Position numbers and translations under genes: made by a program. 64,000 nt of DNA, taken from positions 4,351,063 through 4,415,062 of the forward strand of contig NC_089825.1 of assembly GCF_035046505.1 (NCBI RefSeq), read 5' to 3'. Positions 56,886-64,000 of this stretch are shown in pieces; the stretch's first letter is position 1; the number at the start of each line of letters is the position of its first letter. This DNA is from Tiliqua scincoides. Lineage: Eukaryota; Chordata; Lepidosauria; Squamata; Scincidae. Below the pieces are notes generated by a model. That model saw only the letters and a program-made list of their open reading frames with translations. It searched no databases and was not told the DNA's origin.

Positions 56886-59329
56886 TAACATTTAAACTTC
56901 TGCTGCCTTTATTTTCTCCAGGCCATAATTTCAGGCATAGTTAGCATCGGAGATGGAGTTGCTGGGACGCAAGAGACCTCAGTGTGGCTTTTTATTATTG
57001 TTAGTGTTAGCAGCAAGCACCCCTCCCACTTGCTGGAGCCCCGGGACGGCTGTTGGCCATTCCTCGGCTATGGCGCTCGATGCTGCAGAGGAGGGGAGAG
57101 TGGGCAGAGAAGCCATGGCCACCAGCAAGAGGCTTGATGGGCTGGGAAGGGACTGTGGCTGCTTCCAGGTGTGTTAGTCCCCCGTGAACCCTAGGCATCC
57201 TTTCTGGGGGGGGGGTCAGGGCTGGTAAGGTATGTGGCAGCAGCACTGCCTGTCTGGGGTCTCCCAGAGTGCGGCTGGCCAGCTGGGAATGTGGCCGTGG
57301 TTTCCTGGCCCTCTGCCTTCTCTGCCTCTCTCCACTCTCCCTCTCTTATGGTAAGAGCGCCATAGTTGAGGAATGACCAGGAGCTGTCCCAGGACTCCAG
57401 CAGGTGAGAGGGGTGCTTGCTGCTAATACAGGTGGCCAGCTGGGAATGTAGCCCTTCTGGAGCTGTGCAGTCAGGAGATGAGCGTTGCGGGCATCGCTGC
57501 CTCTGGTGATTTGCAGGGTCAGGCCCTGCTGCCCTCCCCATCACAGCATTCTCTGACTCAGCGTTCCAAAAGCGAACATATTTTATTAGCAGGGGATTTT
57601 TGTCAGTGTCTTCTCCGCATTTCCAGTTTTCTGCTTTGAGTCGGGGTGGAGGTGGGCGAGGAGTCTTCTTTTTCAGATTGTTCTAGAGCCACCATTCTCG
57701 GCCTTTTCTTGGCTGTGCCTCCCCAGGAGCTCTTCTCAGGTTCCACCCCTGGCCAAACAAGGGTGCAACATGAAAAGGTAAATGTAAGGCTCCCCTTCTC
57801 ACAGTACAAATCTGTGCCCCTTCAAATGTACCTGTGGTCCAAATGGCTGTTCTAGATTGTGTGTATTTCTCCCCTGCTTCCAGCTTTGGATTGGGGAGGG
57901 GAGCAAAGTGGTCAAGTGTCTGCTTTGGGCACAGAGAATCTAGCTGGGTTCAGTCCTCAGTCCATCTTCATGGGAAGCCTCCCCCCCCCCAACAAGGTTC
58001 ATCTGGCCCTTGGCACCAACCTGGGCCTTTGTTCCCTGTGCCTCCTGGCTTTGGTCTGTTGGCTGCACACCGGTAAAGGGAGGTCACGTCTCAGCACTCT
58101 GATTTCACTGCCAAGCCCCCATCTGGTTCTTGCTGTGCCTCCTGCCCCCCCCCCCCCCCCGCAGCATCCTCATTCATCCAGGTCGCTCCTGTCACTCTGC
58201 TCCTCCCCACTTCCTGGAGCATCTCCATCAGCTCTGCCCAATTCATGGCAACTAGAGGTGGGAGGGTGAGGCTCCTTCTCTCATGACTCCTTGCTTCTCA
58301 CCACGGTGGTGAGGTTGTAGGGGGTTCTTTACTCAGGGGGAGTCGGAAGCTGCGAATCCCTTGCGCGCATTCGGCTGCTGCCGGACACTCAGTCGCCACC
58401 CCAACACATCGTGGCGGAGCTCTCCTGACCTGCCAGGTCAGTGGCCCCCTTCACTTGGTCCTGCTGAAGGACCCATCACGTGTCCTGGAATATGGGGCTG
58501 CCTGCACCTCTACCACAGGCACCCAGCAGTGTGCAAGGATGCCATGTGGGGCTTGAGGGCAACAGGAAGGCCTGGGCTCTCCTGCCCATTTGTTCATTAT
58601 ATTTATTTGCAGATTTCTACCCCGTGTTCTCTCCCTGCTGGGCATTCTGGCAGTACCCTGAGCTACTCTTTGAAGAAGGCCTGTGCTTTTCCTCAGAGAC
58701 GTGGCAAGTCATTTGCCACCCGGCACTCATAAGTTCTTCACTACTCCTCTATATGAGAAACTTATTTTCAATAATAGTCATTACATGAAAGGAACATTAG
58801 TTATTGTTAACAACGGCCAGAAAATAAACACAGTGAACATTTCCCTACAAGCAGGGGATGAAAGTCAGTGCCCTTGCTGTTGCTCTCCTGCAGGGGGTAC
58901 TCAGTGACATACTGCCCCTGCAGCTGGAGGTTCTGTGTGGCCATTTGGTTAGTAACCACTGATAGATGTCTAGTCCACCATGAATGGTTAGAATCCACTT
59001 AAAGTCATCTAAGCCAGTGACCATCAACATCCAAACTTTATATCCGCGGTATTACTAGGGTTGGTGTCACCCAGCACAAGAACTCCTGGTATAACACCCC
59101 CCCACCCCCAATTAACTTCATTTATTTGACTATATAACAGTACAGGTCATCCTACAAATCAGTAACCAATCAAAAACCACTGACCAACTTGATACAGCAC
59201 AACTGAATTGGATTCAACCATGAGCTCTGGTACATGGAAATGAGAGTTTACTCATACTAACACCTTATTGGTTCCCTGCTGTGTCATAATAATACCTCAT
59301 TGACTGTTGGAACAATCAGTCTCACTAGT

Positions 59330-59610
59330 CAGTTCTGAGTTAAGAAAATCCACTTTTTGTTCCATAAGGCAGTTTTGTTTTCCTTTTCCAGTTACTTGGC
59401 TATAGCTTTTGATAGAATGCAGATATTTCAAAACACAAAACGTGTTTTGTTTCATTGCATCTTCATTAAATTACCCTTCAAATGATATGATGGCATTATT
59501 CATAAATGCCAAGGTTTCCACAATTTTGACAACTAGTGGTGCCACCCTCCCCTCCAGAGGGTCACCTGTTGTGACCTGCCCCCCTTAGCTACACCACTGC
59601 TTTTCCTGTA
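59330..59610 (+). repeat. Non-autonomous DNA-transposon-like repeat, copy 2 of 2
   Basis: Shares with 882-1189 the segments 'ttggctatagcttttgatagaatgcagat' (in two halves), 'tttgtttcattg', 'atgatggcatta', 'cacaattttgacaactagtg' and the end 'ccccccttagctacaccactg'. Confidence 0.6.
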
Positions 59611-60317
59611 ATGGTGAGGAGGCCAGGCTGTGAGATGGTTGAGCCCCACCCATGTTCCATGGTTCAAGCAATGGTGCCACAGCATCTCTGGCTTGTTAAC
59701 TGCAACTGAACGCAGTGTGCCCAGGGCAAAGCAGGATGTTCAGTGTGTTCGCATGCAATGCCTACTGGGCATGTGGCGTCCCTCCCGCTCCTGCAGTGTG
59801 TGCCTTGCCTTGTGGGAGTCCTACTCCCCTGGCTTGGCTCACTGGGCTGCCTTCCTCAGCCTTCTGTTTTCCTTGGGCTCTTGGGTTCCCCTTTCCTCCT
59901 AAGGGGAAGCAGCCGCAGTGCCAAGCATTTTTCAGCAAATTGCTTGGCTCCTGGAGGGGACCAGGCCCCCAGTCTTCCAGCCTGTGTCCAGCCTAGCTGT
60001 GTACACGGAGTGGCCCTTAGTGGGTAGCAGTGAGCTGCCAGCTCAGCAGAGTGGCTTGTGTGCGTGTGTGTGCACCCTGGCAGGATCTCCCGGCTATCTG
60101 TCCTGAGTGCTTGGGAAGTTTTCTCCTTGCCCTGTCCCGGTGGGTTCGGGGGCAAGTTGTACATGCTTGCGGGACTGGGCAGTGCTGCCCAGATGGAAAT
60201 AGATGCGCAGACCCCGTGCCAGAGTGCAGGACAGCAGCAGAGCCCCTTAGTCAGCAACTAAGTGGAGCCTGCCAGGGCTCAGATCGAGTTGCAATTTACC
60301 AGAGGTTACGTAACAGC

Positions 60318-62060
60318 ATAAGAACAGCCCCGCTGGATCAGGCCAAAGGCCCAGCTTCCTGTAGCTCATAGTGGTCCACTAAATGCCTCAGGGAGCACAC
60401 AAGACAGCAAGACACAACCAGCGTCCTGGTGCCCTCCGCTGAATCTGGCACTCTGAGGTAGCCTACTACTAAAATCAGAAGTTTGCACATTCCTATCATG
60501 ACTTGTAATCCGTGATGAACTTTTCCTTCAGAAAATATGTCCAATCCCCTAAAGGTATTGCGGTGAGATGCCATCACCGCTTCCTGTGGCATGGAGTTCC
60601 ACAGACTAATGTGCTGGGTAAAGAAATATTTTCTTTTATCCTAACACTCCCAGCGCTCATAGTGGATGTCTCCTGGTTCTGGTGTTATGTGAGAGGGAAA
60701 AGAACATCTCTTTATCCACTCTTTTCATCCCTTGCATAATTTTGTCTATCTCAGTCATGTTCCCCCTCAGGCACCTCTTTTCTGGACTGAAGAGGCCCAA
60801 ACGCCGTAGCCTTTCCTCATAGAGAAGGTGCCCCAGCCCAGTAATCATTTTGGTTGCTCTCTTCTGCACCTTTTCCATCTCCACTACATCCTTTTTGATA
60901 TGTGGTGACCAGAATTGGACGCAGTACTCCAGGTGTGGCCTTACCATCAATTTGTACAACAGCATCATAATATTAGCCATTTTATTCTCAATACCTTTTC
61001 TGATTATCCCAAGCCCTCTTTACCGTCACCAGACATTGGGTCAACACTTTCTTTGAGCTGTCCACCAGCGCCCCAAGATTCCTCTCCTGATCTGTCATAG
61101 ACAGCTCAGAACCCATTAACCTAGTGGTTCTCACACATTTAGCACTGGGACAGAATGAGAATCTGTCGGGACCTGCTGGAAGTGATGTCATGACTGGAAG
61201 TGACGTCATCAAGCAGGAAAATTTGTTACTATCCTAAGCTGCAATCCTACCCACACTTACCCAGGAGTAAGTTTCCTTACCTATCATTGTTAAAAGAATA
61301 TACATAGTAGTTTGTTAAAAGTACAGGTCTATAACATTTCCGCAAATGCAGTCACATATCATGGTAGCATCAAGTCTAATATATTAAAAATAAAATATTG
61401 AAATGAATGGGTACCCACCTGAAATTGTCTTGCGACCCACCTAGTGGGTCCCGACCCACAGTTTGAGAAACACTGCATCAGCCTGTCTGTAAAGTTTTGA
61501 TTCTTTGCCCACTGTGCATGACTTTACATATACTTACACTGAAATGCATCTGCCATTTTGCTGTCCATTTTGCTGCTTAGCCCTGTCTCCAGGTCATTTA
61601 AGCACCGGTCCCAGGACAGATCCTTGGGGACCTTGGGGCTCCCACTCTGCTTTTCACCTCCATTGTGAAAATTGCCCACTGACACCCACTCTCGGTTTCC
61701 TGGGCCTCAGTCAGTTCCTAATCCATGAGAGGACCTGCCCCCTAATTCCCTGACTGGAGTTTTCTCAGCAGCCTTTGGTGAGGGACCATGTCAAATGCTT
61801 TCTGAAAGTCCAGAAATATTCACAGGTTCTCCCGCATCCACATGCCTGTTGACCTTTTCAAAGAATTCTAGGGAGTTCATGAGGCACAACTTGCCCTTCC
61901 AGAAGCCATGCTGGTTCCCCCTCATCGTCTTCGTCTATGTGTTGTAAGATTTTATCTTTGATGAGGCATTCCACCATCTTACCTGGAACAGGCTGACCGG
62001 CCTATAGTTTCCCAGATCCCCTCTCCTTCCCTTTTTAAAGACTAATGTGAAGTCACTGGT
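60318..62060 (-). mobile_element. CR1 LINE (RT to 3' end), minus strand, interrupted by a hAT element
   Basis: 3' end at 60318 (agcataagaacagccccgctgg). It runs leftward through the C-terminal RT region (ANIMMLLYKLMVRPHLEYC, KRATKMITGLGHLLYEERL) to 61113, then resumes at 61484 with earlier RT sequence to about 62060. Heavily broken. The interruption is the hAT copy at 61122-61475. Confidence 0.85.
61122..61475 (+). mobile_element. Non-autonomous hAT (Charlie-like) element, copy 2
   Basis: Same family as 5034-5349, ending tttgagaaacactg. The flanks cattaacc (61114-61121) and catcagcc (61476-61483) agree at 6 of 8 bases, an aged target duplication inside the CR1 sequence. Confidence 0.8.
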
Positions 62061-62284
62061 CCCCCCATTTCCTTTGGCCTTAGCACTTCCTTTGACCTTT
62101 GAAGTCCATCATGGGTTACAAGTCACAAGGTTGCAAGGAAGGCCAAGGACTCTAGCCCAAGCTGGCAGGAGCCACTTCATGGATACATCTATGGCAGCCC
62201 CACTCTGGCCCAAAGCTAGGAGAATGAGGTGAGGGCCTGCTTTTACAACCCAGCCAGTAATCTAAAGGGGCCGGCCTGCCTCTG

Positions 62285-62345
62285 GGTGTCAGCCTAATCC
62301 TATTTGTGTGTACTCAGGAGCAAGTCTGCCAAGCAGGTGTGCACA
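62285..62345 (+). repeat. SINE-like fragment
   Basis: 'cagcctaatcctatttgtgtgtactcaggagcaagtc' (62289-62325) resembles the reptile repeat 'aatcctatgcatgtctactcagaagtaagtcc'. Confidence 0.45.
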
Positions 62346-63529
62346 GGGTTGAGAGCGTTTCAGTGACATTCCAGACCTTGAGGGGATCTCTTTTGAGAAT
62401 AGATGCAGCTTTTCACATGAGGAGAGAGATCCTGACTTCCTTCAGGGATTGCGCCTCAGTATAATCTGCAGGCCTTTCATCCTGATCAGTTTTTCAGAGA
62501 ACCTGAGGAGGCACCACCCTAGGCAGGGAGGACGGAACCAAGAGGGCTCCAGCTAGTTCCCAGGGAAGGGAGACAGGTGCCCGTCCACACCCTCAGTGAG
62601 GGACCTCCTCTTGCACCCACCCCCTGAATTCACTGGAAAGGGTCGGATCTTAATGGGGAGTCTTGCAATCTGGGGGGGGGGATTCTCTCCCACCATTCTC
62701 CCTGGCTTTAGCCCCAGCCTGCTGTTGCTGTGAGATCTTTGGATGACCACTAGTTCCACTTCCAGGGTCCTTCAGCCTGTGTGCCGCCCCCCAACCCTGG
62801 GTTCCTTTGACCTTGGCAAGCTGGCTTCAGGTGCCTGATGGACTCTTGCCAGTCAGGAAAAGGGGGACTCCTGGCCAGGAAAGAGAAAGGTACCAAGGCT
62901 GCTTTCCTGCCTTGGTACCCCATGCAGGGTTCCTCCTGCTGGTGGTAAAACCGCTTCACTTTGGCTGGCGGTGTCTTGGAAATTGAAGGCCGTGTGGGCA
63001 TGGCTGCAGCAGGCACTACCTGGCCATTGCTTGTGATGAGCAAGGTAAGAGTTTTTGCCATTCTTGCCGGGACCAGTTTGGGGACTGCTTTAGTGTGCAG
63101 GAGAACTGCTGCTCCTGGTATCCACTGGAGGCCTGGATGGAAAGGCTGTCACTGAGCCTGTCACTTCCAGCAAGCCTGCCAGTCCAAGAATCTTCCCTTG
63201 TCTGCAAGCATCTGGTGCGGGCAGTGTCTCTCCTGGTTCAGCACTAGGGTGACCAGCCCCCGCCCCCAGAGGCCTGCGTGTTCCAGAGCTGGCCTTTCCC
63301 TGCCTCGTCGTGCTCCTGTGGCCTTTGGATTGAGACTCAGGTTGGGTGCCGCCAAGTCCAGAGGGTAGAAGCTCCTTGCCCCCCAACTGCAGAAACACCT
63401 GGCTGGGGACGGAGGGTCTTCAGCCACTGCTGCTGCTGCTGCTTGCCAGCTGTCCCCTCCCTCCCTCCCTGCAAGGTAACGGGAGTAAGGCAAGGGAGAA
63501 GGGAGATGGATGTGGCGGGCGGGAGCCGA

Positions 63530-63605
63530 GCAGCGCCAGCTAATTACCCTTTCGAGTGTGTCTTGTAAATTAAGGGCTAATTAGAGGCAAAGTCAGTGTC
63601 ATGGT
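63530..63605. promoter_or_regulatory. Candidate conserved element with paired TAAT motifs
   Basis: 'agctaattacc', 'gtaaattaaggg' and 'ctaattagagg' lie within 60 bp in an otherwise GC-rich AGAP3 intron. No repeat family was recognised. Confidence 0.4.
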
Positions 63606-64000
63606 TCTACACGTGTTTCTGAGGTGCTGAACCAGAGGGAGGGGGTGCAGTGGAGCAAGGAGCAGGCAGACCTGTCGCTTGCCCTGGAGGGGGGGTGATT
63701 GGCTGTGGGGGGTGTTGCTGGGGAGGAACGGGGGCCCTCCAGGTGGCTCTGGCCCCACCAGGCCCTGCTCCCACTGGAGGGGCTGGGTGGGCACCCAGCT
63801 GCCCCCCCCCAAGCTACTGCTTCTTTTCCCCAGGCAGCTGGCTGAACTGCAGAGCAGCTCTTGGCTAGGCATGGGGAATCCCCTCCACCCATGCTTTCTG
63901 CTCACCCTTGCGCCTAGCTGCCCCCCTTGCCTGCCTGTAGTGGCGCCGTGCACTGTTCTCACCATGCCAGGACTATGCCCAGCCTTAGATTCTGGCAGAT

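Larger units (their letters stand above)
53539..60310. other. AGAP3 intron without further recognised exons
   Basis: No other AGAP3 exon (for example the linker before the ArfGAP finger or C-x2-C-x16-C-x2-C) is visible. Contents: the candidate elements listed separately, C and G homopolymers, a CR1 tail at 56800-56885 and a DNA-transposon-like repeat at 59330-59610. Confidence 0.55.

Noticed and set aside
62961-63046. Short frame ending at atgagcaag/gtaagag, possible AGAP3 exon
   Set aside because: The donor is good but the residues (AGGVLEIEGRVGMAAAG) match no AGAP3 region and no acceptor gives the right phase.

Overview
This is vertebrate nuclear DNA: spliced genes with GT-AG introns, CpG-island promoters, and many CR1 LINE fragments. 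The CR1 3' end reads 'agctggactagatgggcc ... gatccagcagggctgttcttatgttcttatg' in most copies. Together with hAT-type non-autonomous elements and SINE tails such as 'aaaggcgggat..aaat', this repeat set points to a reptile, most probably a squamate (lizard). That is judged from memory of repeat style; no search was run. No retroviral LTR element, CRISPR array, tRNA or rRNA gene was recognised.

Left part (1-3.8 kb): a TMEM176-like four-span membrane protein gene (minus strand, continuing past position 1) is divergent from MRPS12 (plus strand, complete, two exons) across a CpG island. Next come 3 kb of unique and repeat DNA, including a CR1 nested inside another CR1.

Middle part (7.4-19.4 kb, minus strand; possible promoter island at 25.3-26.35 kb): the most unusual locus. 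Six minus-strand exons with good splice signals and matching phases at all five junctions join into a 2931-nt frame (976 residues). Its order is an acidic leader, a KRAB A box, a C2H2 zinc-finger exon, a Harbinger-type Myb/SANT (trihelix-like) DNA-binding exon, then a whole HARBI1-like DDE nuclease exon. An AATAAA lies about 190 nt past the stop. The nuclease keeps two catalytic aspartates but has threonine where the family has its catalytic glutamate. It looks like a host gene that captured both proteins of a Harbinger transposon behind a KRAB repressor module.

Right-middle part (26.4-51.4 kb): a nearly complete minus-strand CR1 (26.43-29.96 kb) abuts the poly(A) signal of ABCB8. ABCB8 (mitochondrial ABC half-transporter) is complete here: 16 minus-strand coding exons, 693 residues, all phases consistent. 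It shares a CpG-island promoter, head to head, with ATG9B on the plus strand, the same neighbour pair as human 7q36.1. ATG9B has an AT-AC, U12-type intron with textbook signals. Its last coding exons are absent because a run of exactly 200 Ns (51604-51803) ends the contig.

Right end (51.8-64 kb): beyond the gap the sequence enters the middle of AGAP3 (plus strand). One PH-domain exon, one likely 27-nt micro-exon, and then more than 10 kb of intron follow. The intron has several TAAT-rich, non-repetitive blocks that look like conserved non-coding elements, plus CR1 and hAT debris.
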